Shown: positions 8,301 to 16,245 of the stretch, one piece after another | Layout: each line of letters opens with the position of its first letter | Numbering within the stretch: position 1 is the stretch's first letter | Translations under genes and position numbers: made by a program | The notes under the pieces: model-generated | What the model was told of the DNA's origin: nothing | Database searches by the model: none | What the model saw: only the letters and a program-made list of their open reading frames with translations | NCBI RefSeq assembly: GCF_030506325.1 | Contig: NZ_CP120683.1 | Coordinates: forward strand, 4,415,001 to 4,479,000 | Direction: 5' to 3' | Length of the DNA: 64,000 nucleotides | From: Tunicatimonas pelagia | GTDB taxonomy: Bacteria; Bacteroidota; Bacteroidia; Cytophagales; Cyclobacteriaceae

Positions 8301-9850
8301 CACCGCCTCACCACGATATTTATTCTATTGAAGATTTAGCCCAGCTAATCTACGATTTAAAGAATGCCAATCGTGAAGCGCGCATCAATGTAAAACTAGT
8401 AGCCTCGGCCGGAGTAGGAACCATTGCGGCCGGAGTAGCCAAAGCCCACGCCGATGTAGTACTCATCTCTGGTCACGACGGTGGAACGGGAGCATCACCG
8501 CTTAGTTCAGTACGCCATGCGGGGGTAGCTTGGGAGCTTGGTTTATCCGAGACCCACCAGACTCTAGTAAAAAATAATCTCCGCAGCCGAATCACAGTGC
8601 AAACCGACGGTCAGATCAAGACTGGGCGCGATATTGCGATTGCCATTCTGCTGGGTGCCGAAGAGTTTGGCGTATCTACCGCAGCCTTGGTCACCGAAGG
8701 TTGCATTATGATGCGTAAGTGCCACCTGAATACCTGTCCGGTAGGAGTGGCGACGCAAGACCCTGAATTACGAGCACTATTTAGCGGAACGCCCGAGCAC
8801 GTTATCAATCTGTTCACCTTCCTAGCCGAAGATTTACGGCAGATTATGGCCGAGTTGGGTTTCCGAACCATCAATGAGATGATCGGTCAGGTAGACGTGC
8901 TGGAAAAGCGCAGTGATATTGATCACTGGAAAGCCCAAAAAATTGATCTTTCTCGCATCTTGTACAAGCCCAAAACTGCCCCGAACGTAGGTATCTACAA
9001 GCAACAGGAGCAAGATCATGGTATTGATGAAGTACTGGACTGGGATTTAATTGAAGCAGCGATGCCCGCTTTGGAAGAACTAGAAGCCGTTCAGGCTGAT
9101 TTCCGCTTAATTAATACCAACCGCTCGGTAGGAACGATGCTCTCGAACGAAGTTTCTAAGAAGTTTGGCAGTCCTGGTTTACCTCCGGGTACCATCCATT
9201 TTAAATTTAAGGGTTCCGCTGGTCAGAGCTTTGCGGCATTCACAGCTAAAGGTATTCGGTTCGAGCTAGAAGGCGAAGCCAATGATTATTTTGGGAAAGG
9301 TTTATCCGGCAGTGAGCTAATCATATACCCTCACCGTGAGTCGAAGTACGTGCCCGAAGAAAATATGATTATTGGTAATGTGGCGTTCTACGGGGCTACA
9401 GCGGGTGAAGCCTACATTCGCGGACAAGCTGGTGAGCGATTCTGTGTCCGTAACTCAGGAGTGAAAACGGTAGTAGAAGGCATTGGCGATCACGGTTGTG
9501 AATATATGACGGGTGGAACCGTGGTTGTGCTCGGGCGTACCGGACGCAACTTTGGTGCTGGTATGAGTGGCGGATTGGCATTTGTCTACGATCAAGAAGA
9601 AAGGTTCTCAAAGTACTGTAATCCTGAGCAAGTAGATTTAGAGCGTATGGATGAAGGTGATGCGCGCACGGTATACGCTATGCTTCAAAAGCATATTGAG
9701 TATACGGGCAGCATTGTTGCTCAACGCTTACTTCGCAATTGGGATAATATTCATCACCACTTTGTTAAAGTAATACCTCGGGAGTACAAAGCTGTGCTGA
9801 TGAAGAAAAAGGCTCAGCAGGAAGTGACTGAAGAAAAAGTGAAAGTGTAA
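5312..9850 (+). CDS. gltB: Glutamate synthase large subunit
   Basis: GltB makes glutamate from glutamine and 2-oxoglutarate together with GltD. The product is about 1512 aa, normal for the alpha subunit. The N-terminal class II glutamine amidotransferase domain begins with the nucleophile cysteine in FEHDACGIGF (Cys18 from this start); bacterial GltB is usually processed to expose it. A central domain, the FMN-binding synthase barrel and the 3Fe-4S cysteines in CIMMRKCHLNTCPVG (about residues 1131-1145) follow, and a C-terminal GXGXG beta-helix closes the protein. A TTG at 5282 would add ten basic residues; ATG 5312 is preferred because it gives a propeptide of typical length. gltD follows after 73 bases. 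Confidence 0.96.
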   Translation: MRNNESSLYDSSFEHDACGIGFVAHLQGKKSHSIVDDAIIMLQNMEHRGACGCEPDSGDGAGILVQKPHRFFKEKGDIELPEFNEYGVAMIFFPANTKLREECRERFNRAIDKLGLELLGYRQVPTNNQSLGRSAKQVEHRIEQAFIRWKEAHSDDPMTLERRLYVFKHYVLHTVHREVANTVDTFYIASCSYKTIVYKGQLTTFQLRPYYIDLQHPSFDSALALVHSRFSTNTFPKWKLAQPFRFIAHNGEINTIRGNVNWMRSKEALLKSTLFTDGELDMLMPICDSAFSDSANLDLAVELLHMGGRSLPHVMMMLIPEAWQNNELMEESKKAFYEYYASMMEPWDGPASICFTDGDLVGATLDRNGLRPSRYLLTEDQKLVMSSEAGALPVDESKVLLKGRLKPGRMFVADLSEGRIISDKEIKERICSEQPYQDWLNEHRYFLDELPEPLHVNGQDTQPSDSLPVLTRQQAMGYTSEDLKVILVPMVDKAKEPIGSMGADTPLAALSSQSQHIANYFKQLFAQVSNPPIDPIREKLVMSLFTQLGATKNILDETPEHCQQIKLKHPVLTNQELKRIKYLQHPAFNVHVLKAVFPATGKAGVLEKTIEQLVVEAEQAVQDGANILVISDRAFSKEQAPIPSLLATGAVHHHLIRNKLRAKTSLVVEAGDVRETHHLATLIGYGAHAINPYLAFASIADLQQRGLVHSEESPDTLYTAFAKAVNAGLLKIFSKMGISTIQSYHGAQIFEALGISQSVVDKCFAGTVTRIGGVDFDDLAEEVLVRHRLAFPQEATSHSHLETGGVYQWKRRGEYHMLNPQTIHLLQQATRKNDYQLYKQYADIINQRSGQLATLRGLMQFKKRNSVPLEEVEPKESIFKRFATGAMSFGSLSHEAHSTLAIAMNRIGGKSNSGEGGEDEIRFERKPNGDWERSAIKQVASGRFGVTSNYLTNANELQIKMAQGAKPGEGGQLPGHKVDDWIGRVRNATPGVGLISPPPHHDIYSIEDLAQLIYDLKNANREARINVKLVASAGVGTIAAGVAKAHADVVLISGHDGGTGASPLSSVRHAGVAWELGLSETHQTLVKNNLRSRITVQTDGQIKTGRDIAIAILLGAEEFGVSTAALVTEGCIMMRKCHLNTCPVGVATQDPELRALFSGTPEHVINLFTFLAEDLRQIMAELGFRTINEMIGQVDVLEKRSDIDHWKAQKIDLSRILYKPKTAPNVGIYKQQEQDHGIDEVLDWDLIEAAMPALEELEAVQADFRLINTNRSVGTMLSNEVSKKFGSPGLPPGTIHFKFKGSAGQSFAAFTAKGIRFELEGEANDYFGKGLSGSELIIYPHRESKYVPEENMIIGNVAFYGATAGEAYIRGQAGERFCVRNSGVKTVVEGIGDHGCEYMTGGTVVVLGRTGRNFGAGMSGGLAFVYDQEERFSKYCNPEQVDLERMDEGDARTVYAMLQKHIEYTGSIVAQRLLRNWDNIHHHFVKVIPREYKAVLMKKKAQQEVTEEKVKV

Positions 9851-9883
9851 ATCTGGGAGCTAGAATTTAGAGGATAGGCTCCC

Positions 9884-9918
9884 GCCTAATTCTCAAAGCC
9901 TAACACCCAAAACCTACT
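9884..9918 (+). repeat. Degenerate 7-nt tandem tract in gltB-gltD spacer
   Basis: Five consecutive degenerate heptamers alternate between GCCTAAT-like and ACCCAAA-like units and occupy the spacer up to five bases before the gltD start codon. This is a weak member of the heptamer family seen elsewhere in the window. Confidence 0.4.
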
Positions 9919-9923
9919 ATACC

Positions 9924-11405
9924 ATGGGAAAACCAACTGGATTTAAACAATACAATCGTGAGTTACCTTCAACCCGCGACCCGAAGGAGCGCGTTAAAGA
10001 TTATAAGGAGTTATATCTCGATTTTGACGATAAAAAGACCAAAAAGCAGGCTGCTCGTTGTATGGACTGCGGTATTCCGTTCTGTCATAATGGCTGCCCG
10101 TTAGGCAATGTTATTCCTGAATTCAATGATGCCGTATACGAGGGAAATTGGGAGCTAGCCACTCAAATTCTGCACTCCACCAACAACTTTCCTGAATTTA
10201 CTGGCCGAATTTGCCCGGCTCCTTGTGAGGCTTCTTGTGTACTGGGCATTATTAAACCTCCGGTGGCCATTGAGCATATTGAAAAAGCAATTGCTGAGAA
10301 AGCGTTTGAGCTAGGATTAATTCAACCTCAACTACCGGAAACCCGAACGGGCAAAAAAGTAGCCGTAATTGGTTCCGGTCCGGCCGGGTTAGCTGCTGCT
10401 GCTCAACTAAACCAAGCCGGTCATTGGGTAACTTTGTTTGAGAAAGATCAGCGCATTGGCGGACTACTGCGCTACGGTATTCCTGACTTCAAAATGGAAA
10501 AGTGGGTAATTGATCGCCGACTGAAGGTAATGGAGGAAGAAGGAGTGGTTTTCAAAACCGGAGTACACGTAGGAAAAGACATTACAGCCAAGCAACTAGA
10601 AGCAGCGTTCGACGCTATTGTAGTGAGTACTGGAGCGGGAGTGCCCCGCGACTTACCCATTCCCGGGCGTGAGCTGAAGGGAGTTCATTTTGCGATGGAG
10701 TTTCTCACTCAACAGAACCAGCGGGTTTCGGGCGACCGCCTAACTGACGATTCCGACATTTGGGCAACTGATAAGCACGTAGTAGTAATTGGTGGAGGCG
10801 ATACTGGCTCCGACTGTGTAGGAACATCCAATCGCCACCAAGCTGCTTCAGTTACGCAAATAGAACTGATGCCCCAACCACCCACCGAACGAGGAGAAGA
10901 TAACCCCTGGCCGCAGTGGCCCATGATTCTACGCACTTCCTCTTCGCATGAGGAAGGAGCCGAGCGTAACTGGTCGATCATGACGAAGGAGTTTACCAGC
11001 GACGATCAGGGTAATGTAAAAGGACTTAAACTAGCCAAGCTAGAGTGGAAGGTAAACGAAGAGGGGCGACCGTATTTCGATGAAATTCCTAATAGTGAAT
11101 ACGAGATTCCTTGTGATTTGGCTCTGTTGGCCATTGGCTTTTTGCATACCGAACGGCACGGATTGCTAGAAGACTTGGGAGTGGAGCTAAATGACCGAGG
11201 CAACATCAAAGCCCAGGAGGGTGACTATCAGACTAGCAAGCCGAATGTGTTTGCTGCCGGAGATGCTCGTCGGGGTCAATCGCTAGTAGTTTGGGCCATT
11301 GCTGAAGGGCGAGAAGCGGCCCGAGCGGTAGACATTTACCTGATGGGTGAATCTAAATTGGAGGCTCGCGATGAATCTATGCTACACGTGGCAAATGCGG
11401 GCTAA
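9924..11405 (+). CDS. gltD: Glutamate synthase small subunit
   Basis: GltD (493 aa) oxidises NADPH and passes electrons through FAD and Fe-S clusters to GltB. Near residue 50 it carries the cysteine cluster CMDCGIPFCHNGCP, and a second cysteine set is in CPAPCEASC near residue 93, together forming the 4Fe-4S sites. A FAD-binding glycine motif (VIGSGPAGLAAA, near residue 150) and an NADPH motif (VVIGGGDTGSDC, near residue 290) follow. The C-terminal GDARRGQSLVVWAI segment is typical of the family. The spacing to gltB and shared orientation indicate one operon. Confidence 0.96.
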   Translation: MGKPTGFKQYNRELPSTRDPKERVKDYKELYLDFDDKKTKKQAARCMDCGIPFCHNGCPLGNVIPEFNDAVYEGNWELATQILHSTNNFPEFTGRICPAPCEASCVLGIIKPPVAIEHIEKAIAEKAFELGLIQPQLPETRTGKKVAVIGSGPAGLAAAAQLNQAGHWVTLFEKDQRIGGLLRYGIPDFKMEKWVIDRRLKVMEEEGVVFKTGVHVGKDITAKQLEAAFDAIVVSTGAGVPRDLPIPGRELKGVHFAMEFLTQQNQRVSGDRLTDDSDIWATDKHVVVIGGGDTGSDCVGTSNRHQAASVTQIELMPQPPTERGEDNPWPQWPMILRTSSSHEEGAERNWSIMTKEFTSDDQGNVKGLKLAKLEWKVNEEGRPYFDEIPNSEYEIPCDLALLAIGFLHTERHGLLEDLGVELNDRGNIKAQEGDYQTSKPNVFAAGDARRGQSLVVWAIAEGREAARAVDIYLMGESKLEARDESMLHVANAG

Positions 11406-11472
11406 CAGGTTTTTTATTTACTTTTAGTGTATCGTAATTTTTGTAAAACTATCTAATCTGTTCTATCTGATT

Positions 11473-12606
11473 ATGAAAAGCTGGTGTTTGATTCTATGTA
11501 TGGGCATGGCATCTACCTCCTATGCTCAAAATAAGGAAATATCTCGTGATTGGACATCTTTCTACCAAATTCTAGACGCTAACTTTACAGAAGAAACCAA
11601 GTTTAGACTAACTGCCTCTGTAAAGGTTGTCACCGACGATTCAACTGGGGCAGCATCCTTGTGGGCATACGTAGTAAACAAGAATGGGGAGGAAGGTTTT
11701 TTTGATAATATGTACAATCGCCCAATACAATCAGATGAGTGGTATACGTATGTGATAGAGGGTGAAGCCGATGAGAATGCCGATAAACTATATTTTGGCG
11801 GTATTTGCTTTCAGAACGGACAATTCTACTTTGATAATTTTGCACTTTATGTTGAGAATAAAGAAAAAGAAGGCGAGTTTGATCCAGTAGAAATAGAGAA
11901 TGCCAGTTTTGAGCAAAAAATTGAAAATAATCAAATTTCTGATTGGACTGAAGGCGGGTACTCAGGAGACGTTAGGGTGAAGGAGTTTACCATCTCTTCC
12001 AGCGATAGTAGCTTTCATAAAAATCAATCGCTGCTGGTAGAAGGAAAGGGAATAGAGCCGGACACAACATATATGATTGGACCAGCTAATGGTTTTAGCC
12101 CTCAAATAGGAACACTGGTAACAATGCTTAATAACTTAAGTAGCCGGGTGGAGCAGACGGTTCAACTTTTAGATCAAGAAGAGACCGACTTTCTGCTAGA
12201 TGACAAAGCCAATTCAATTGGTGCGCTAGTAATGCATCTGGCAGCGGCTGAAGCCTACTATCAGGTTTTTACCTTTGAGGGGCGAGGTTTTAATGAAGAA
12301 GAGAAAGAGAAGTGGCAAGTAGCTCTAAACCTAGGACAAAAAGTCCGAAATCAATTTAAAGGTAAAAGTATTGATTATTATTTAGGCATTTACAAAGAAG
12401 TACGTCAGAAAACAATTGAAGAACTACAGAAGCGAGATGATGCTTGGCTCAATAAAGCACAACCAGGACGCGGTACAAATAATCACTTTTCTTGGTTTCA
12501 CGTAATGGAGCATCAATCTAGTCACTTAGGGCAAATTTTGATGCTCAAGAAACGGTTTCCCGAAGAAGATGGAATGGTTCAGCAGGAAATTGATACTGAC
12601 CATTAA
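11473..12606 (+). CDS. Secreted protein with CBM-like domain and C-terminal DinB-fold domain
   Basis: The 377-aa product starts with a signal peptide ending near SYAQ (residue 19). Residues about 20-200 form a beta-rich region with repeated FDNFALYVENK / IENASFEQ signatures that look like a carbohydrate-binding jelly roll, a common pattern for secreted Bacteroidota proteins. From about residue 215 the sequence becomes helical and shows DinB/DUF664-type metal ligands: a histidine in MHLAAAE and the pair in WFHVMEHQSSHLGQ near the end. DinB-fold enzymes are metal-dependent, usually cytoplasmic thiol transferases or hydrolases, so an exported copy joined to a binding domain is unusual. The activity is unknown. 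A clear terminator follows. Confidence 0.65.
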   Translation: MKSWCLILCMGMASTSYAQNKEISRDWTSFYQILDANFTEETKFRLTASVKVVTDDSTGAASLWAYVVNKNGEEGFFDNMYNRPIQSDEWYTYVIEGEADENADKLYFGGICFQNGQFYFDNFALYVENKEKEGEFDPVEIENASFEQKIENNQISDWTEGGYSGDVRVKEFTISSSDSSFHKNQSLLVEGKGIEPDTTYMIGPANGFSPQIGTLVTMLNNLSSRVEQTVQLLDQEETDFLLDDKANSIGALVMHLAAAEAYYQVFTFEGRGFNEEEKEKWQVALNLGQKVRNQFKGKSIDYYLGIYKEVRQKTIEELQKRDDAWLNKAQPGRGTNNHFSWFHVMEHQSSHLGQILMLKKRFPEEDGMVQQEIDTDH

Positions 12607-12649
12607 AGACTCTATTAGCTAAGCAGACATAATTTAAAATATAAAAGAA

Positions 12650-12677
12650 ACGGTTGGCTACTGGCTAACCGTTTTTT
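12650..12677 (+). terminator. Rho-independent terminator
   Basis: A 9-bp stem (ACGGTTGGC pairing with GCTAACCGT, one G-T wobble) with the 5-nt loop TACTG spans 12650-12672 and runs into a T6 tract at 12672-12677. It ends the 11473-12606 transcript. Confidence 0.85.
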
Positions 12678-12766
12678 GTGTTTTACAGCGGAATCTTCAC
12701 AAAATTATAGCCTGACTTATCAGCAAAAAAACTAACTTTCTGACTTATTGGATTATTAAAGTACTC

Positions 12767-15295
12767 ATGAGATATTCTATCGGACTACTACTTTCACTAA
12801 CCACAAGCCTGTTGTTCGGTCAGATACCCACCCCAGCAGATTTTTTAGGATACGAACTAGGAAAGCGATTCACTCGCCACGCTCAGGTTATCAACTATTT
12901 TGAAAGAGTAGCAGAAACCGCAGATCAAGTATCACTGGTTACCTACGGCGAAACCTATGAGCACCGCCCGCTGGTGCTAACCTACGTAACTTCTCCCGAA
13001 AATACGGCTCAACTGGAAGCGATTCAGGCAGCTAACCTAGCCCGTGCCGGACTGCGCGAAGGTGACGATAAAGCGTTTGATAACGTGGCTATTGTGTGGC
13101 TCAGCTACAATGTACACGGAAACGAGGCGGTAGCTACTGAAGCCGCTATGCAGCTGCTGTACGAACTTAGCAGCGGAGACAACTCACAAGCGACAGAATG
13201 GCTGAAAAATACGGTAGTAATTATTGATCCCTGCATTAATCCCGATGGGCGCGACCGCTACGTGAATTGGTATAACCAAAAGGTGAATACGATTACGAAT
13301 GTCCAGCCAGATTCTTGGGAGCACGATGAGCCTTGGCCCGGAGGCCGTATGAACCACTATCTCTTCGATCTAAACCGCGACTGGGCTTGGGCAACCCAAA
13401 CAGAAACTCGCCAGCGATTAACGCTTTACAACCAATGGCTCCCGCACATTCATGCTGATTACCACGAGCAGGGCGTGAACAGTCCGTACTATTTTGCGCC
13501 TGCAGCCGAACCCTACCACGCGATTATCACCGAATGGCAGCGTGAGCTACAAACCATGATTGGGAAAAATAACGCTCGCTACTTTGATGAGGCTGGTTGG
13601 CTGTATTTTACCCGAGAGCGGTTCGATCTGCTGTACCCAAGCTACGGTGATACGTATCCTATGTTCAGTGGGGCGATTGGCATGACCTATGAGCAAGGTG
13701 GTTCGGGACGAGCGGGTTTGGCAGTGCTTACCGAAGAGGGCGATACCCTCACTTTAAAAGATCGTATCGCTCATCACGTGACCACGAGCCTGTCTACCAT
13801 TGAAGTGGCTTCACAAAATGCCGAACGTATTGTGCGGGAGTTCTCAGATTTTTATCAGCAATCGCAGCAAGGTAAGATTGGAAACTACCAGAGCTATGTG
13901 GTGAAGGACAGTAATCCCGAAAAAATAGCAGCATTACGCTCGTTGCTGGACACCCACGAAATTCAGTACGGTGAAAGCACTACTTCGCGCAATTTGTCAG
14001 GGTTTAGCTATCAGCAGAATGGAGAGCGTGATTTTCGAGTAGAGCAAGGTGATTTGATTATTTCTACTAGTCAACCCAAGTCAGTACTACTGCAAACACT
14101 CTTTGAGCCAGAGGCGGAACTAACCGATTCTATCACCTACGATATTACGGCTTGGACCATTCCCTACGCCTACGACTTGGATGCTTATGCGCTGACGGCT
14201 GATATTAATTCTGCTCAAGAATTTCCCGAAGCTACTTTTACTCCCCAGTCGGTAGAAGAACCAGCCTACGCTTACGTGAGTAAGTGGGACGGCGTTCAAG
14301 ATGCTCGATTTCTGTCTCAACTTATTCGGCAGGGTATTAAAGTCCGCTATTCCGCGCGCGATTTTTCGGTTGCTGGTCAAGCCTTTGATGCCGGAACCCT
14401 CATTATTACTCGAGCCAATAATCAAGCATTAGGTGAGGAGTTTGATCAAAAGGTTGTATTGCTCGCCAACAGTTTGCAACAGGAAGTTACTCCGATTCGG
14501 ACAGGCTACGTAGAAAGTGGTTTTGATCTGGGGTCAGGTGAAATTCACTACATAGAACCACCTAAAGTGCTACTGGCGGCTGGCGAAGATGTATCGCCCT
14601 ACGGACTAGGGGAAATATGGTATTTCTTTGAACAAGAGATTACGTATCCAGTATCGGTGATTAATGCGGAAAGTCTAAAAGAAGCGGATCTGTCAGATTA
14701 TAATACACTGATTTTACCCGATGGACGCTACGCTCAAATACTAGAAAATATTGATTTAAAGAATTGGATTCAGCAGGGTGGAAAGGTAATTGCCCTGGAA
14801 AGTGCGCTAACCTCTTTTAAGAGAAAAGAAGAATACCAACTATCAGAGTATTCTAGCATTCAGGAGAAAGATAGATTAGAGCAACAGGGAGATGCTTACC
14901 AAGCGCAACACCAACTTTCACCCTACGAAGATCAGGAGCGTCGTAACATAAGCAACTATATCTCCGGCAGTATTTTTAAATTACGGCTTGACAACACCCA
15001 CCCACTCGGTTTGGGTTACCCTGAGCACTACTTCACACTTAAGCGGGGGAGCAGTCGCTACGGCTACCTTGAGGAGGGAGAAAATGTGGCGACACTAGAA
15101 AGCATGGCAGCTCCAATAAGCGGGTTTGCCGGAGCCGAAATTCAGAAGAGGCTCCCCAACTCGCTGATCTTTGGCGTAGAAGAAGTGGGAGATGGCACTA
15201 TAGTTTACCTAGTTGATAACCCACTGTTCCGGGCTTTTTGGCAAAATGGAAAACTGCTGTTCAGTAATGCATTGTTTCTGGTGGGGCAGGATTAA
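12767..15295 (+). CDS. Secreted M14-family zinc carboxypeptidase
   Basis: The 842-aa product has a signal peptide (cleavage probably after FGQ, residue 19) and a catalytic M14 domain over roughly residues 25-350. The first zinc ligands are His117 and Glu120 in NVHGNEAV, and the third is in the HADYHEQG segment near residue 230. The glutamate of MTYEQGGSGRAG near residue 308 is the likely catalytic residue. The C-terminal half (about 400-840) contains a glutamine-amidotransferase-like region common in this large Bacteroidota subgroup. It probably trims peptides in the periplasm or at the cell surface. It sits between a terminator and a convergent esterase gene, so it appears monocistronic. Confidence 0.9.
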   Translation: MRYSIGLLLSLTTSLLFGQIPTPADFLGYELGKRFTRHAQVINYFERVAETADQVSLVTYGETYEHRPLVLTYVTSPENTAQLEAIQAANLARAGLREGDDKAFDNVAIVWLSYNVHGNEAVATEAAMQLLYELSSGDNSQATEWLKNTVVIIDPCINPDGRDRYVNWYNQKVNTITNVQPDSWEHDEPWPGGRMNHYLFDLNRDWAWATQTETRQRLTLYNQWLPHIHADYHEQGVNSPYYFAPAAEPYHAIITEWQRELQTMIGKNNARYFDEAGWLYFTRERFDLLYPSYGDTYPMFSGAIGMTYEQGGSGRAGLAVLTEEGDTLTLKDRIAHHVTTSLSTIEVASQNAERIVREFSDFYQQSQQGKIGNYQSYVVKDSNPEKIAALRSLLDTHEIQYGESTTSRNLSGFSYQQNGERDFRVEQGDLIISTSQPKSVLLQTLFEPEAELTDSITYDITAWTIPYAYDLDAYALTADINSAQEFPEATFTPQSVEEPAYAYVSKWDGVQDARFLSQLIRQGIKVRYSARDFSVAGQAFDAGTLIITRANNQALGEEFDQKVVLLANSLQQEVTPIRTGYVESGFDLGSGEIHYIEPPKVLLAAGEDVSPYGLGEIWYFFEQEITYPVSVINAESLKEADLSDYNTLILPDGRYAQILENIDLKNWIQQGGKVIALESALTSFKRKEEYQLSEYSSIQEKDRLEQQGDAYQAQHQLSPYEDQERRNISNYISGSIFKLRLDNTHPLGLGYPEHYFTLKRGSSRYGYLEEGENVATLESMAAPISGFAGAEIQKRLPNSLIFGVEEVGDGTIVYLVDNPLFRAFWQNGKLLFSNALFLVGQD

Positions 15296-15305
15296 ACCTT
15301 ATCTC

Positions 15306-16190
15306 CTACGGATTTGACACCAGCAGCCCTCGCTCTAGCATCCAGGCTTCGCAGAGCTCAGGCCAAGCAGAGAATGCTGAGTAGCGACTGCCCATGCCTA
15401 AGCCATGACGGCCTTTCTCAAATACGTGTAACTCCGCTGGAATATTGTTCTCTCGCAGGGCTAAATAAAAGTAAATACTATTTTCCGGAGGTACTCCGGT
15501 ATCTTCGTTGGTATGTACTAGGAAGGTCGGTGGCGTATCGGCTTTCACCTGCCGTTCGTTAGAAAGAGAAGCAATTAACTCAGCATCTGCGTTATCCCCC
15601 AATAGCGACCGTCGGGAACCCGCATGCTGATAATCTTCGGTAAAAGAAATTACCGGATATAGTAGAACCATAAAATCGGGGCGGCTGCTTTGCTGTTCAA
15701 TCATATTGTTGGCACTGGCATCTCCGGCATCAAAGTGCGTACCAAGGGTAGAGGCCATATGCCCTCCGGCAGAAAAGCCCAGTACGCCAATTCGGTTGGG
15801 GTCAATACTCCATTTTTCGGCATGAGCCCGTACGGTACGAATAGCTCGTTTGCCATCGTTCATCGGGATAGGATGCTTATAGCCATTTTTTCCTAAACGG
15901 TAGGTCAGAATATAGGCTGAGACTCCAAAAGAATTGAGCCACTTAGCAATCTGGTGCCCTTCATGATCCATCGCTAACATGTTGTAACCACCACCGGGAC
16001 AGACTACTACAGCGGCTCCAGTAGCTATTTCTTCAGGGGCTGGATAGCGAATGAGCGAGGGCTGATCTTTTGCTTCAGATCCGGTAGCTCCGGGAGCACT
16101 GTCGGACCACAGTTGCAAGGTATCCGGGGTAGATTGGGCGAAGGCATTTATGAGCATGAAGCAGCTTAGCAGAGTAAGAATAAGTTTCAT
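15306..16190 (-). CDS. Secreted alpha/beta-hydrolase, acetyl-esterase type
   Basis: The product is 294 aa with a signal peptide ending near AFAQ (residue 19). It has the oxyanion-hole motif CPGGGYNMLA (residues 64-73) and the nucleophile elbow GFSAGG with Ser140, followed by an aspartate in HTNEDTGVP and a histidine in KGRHGLG that complete the triad. This is the BD-FAE / xylan-esterase-like group common in polysaccharide utilisation. It probably removes acyl groups from plant or algal polysaccharide in the periplasm. The next minus-strand gene upstream is the apionate-lactonase-like gene, 55 bases away, so they likely form one operon concerned with plant cell-wall sugars. Confidence 0.85.
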   Translation of the reverse strand: MKLILTLLSCFMLINAFAQSTPDTLQLWSDSAPGATGSEAKDQPSLIRYPAPEEIATGAAVVVCPGGGYNMLAMDHEGHQIAKWLNSFGVSAYILTYRLGKNGYKHPIPMNDGKRAIRTVRAHAEKWSIDPNRIGVLGFSAGGHMASTLGTHFDAGDASANNMIEQQSSRPDFMVLLYPVISFTEDYQHAGSRRSLLGDNADAELIASLSNERQVKADTPPTFLVHTNEDTGVPPENSIYFYLALRENNIPAELHVFEKGRHGLGMGSRYSAFSAWPELCEAWMLERGLLVSNP

Positions 16191-16245
16191 CTAATAGGTT
16201 GTTTAAGGTAGTGTTTCAAGTACAACAGCAAATTTTTGCGGTATT

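Noticed and set aside
8009-8874. Long reverse-strand frames inside gltB
   Set aside because: They are shadows of a strongly coding sequence, without family resemblance or start signals.
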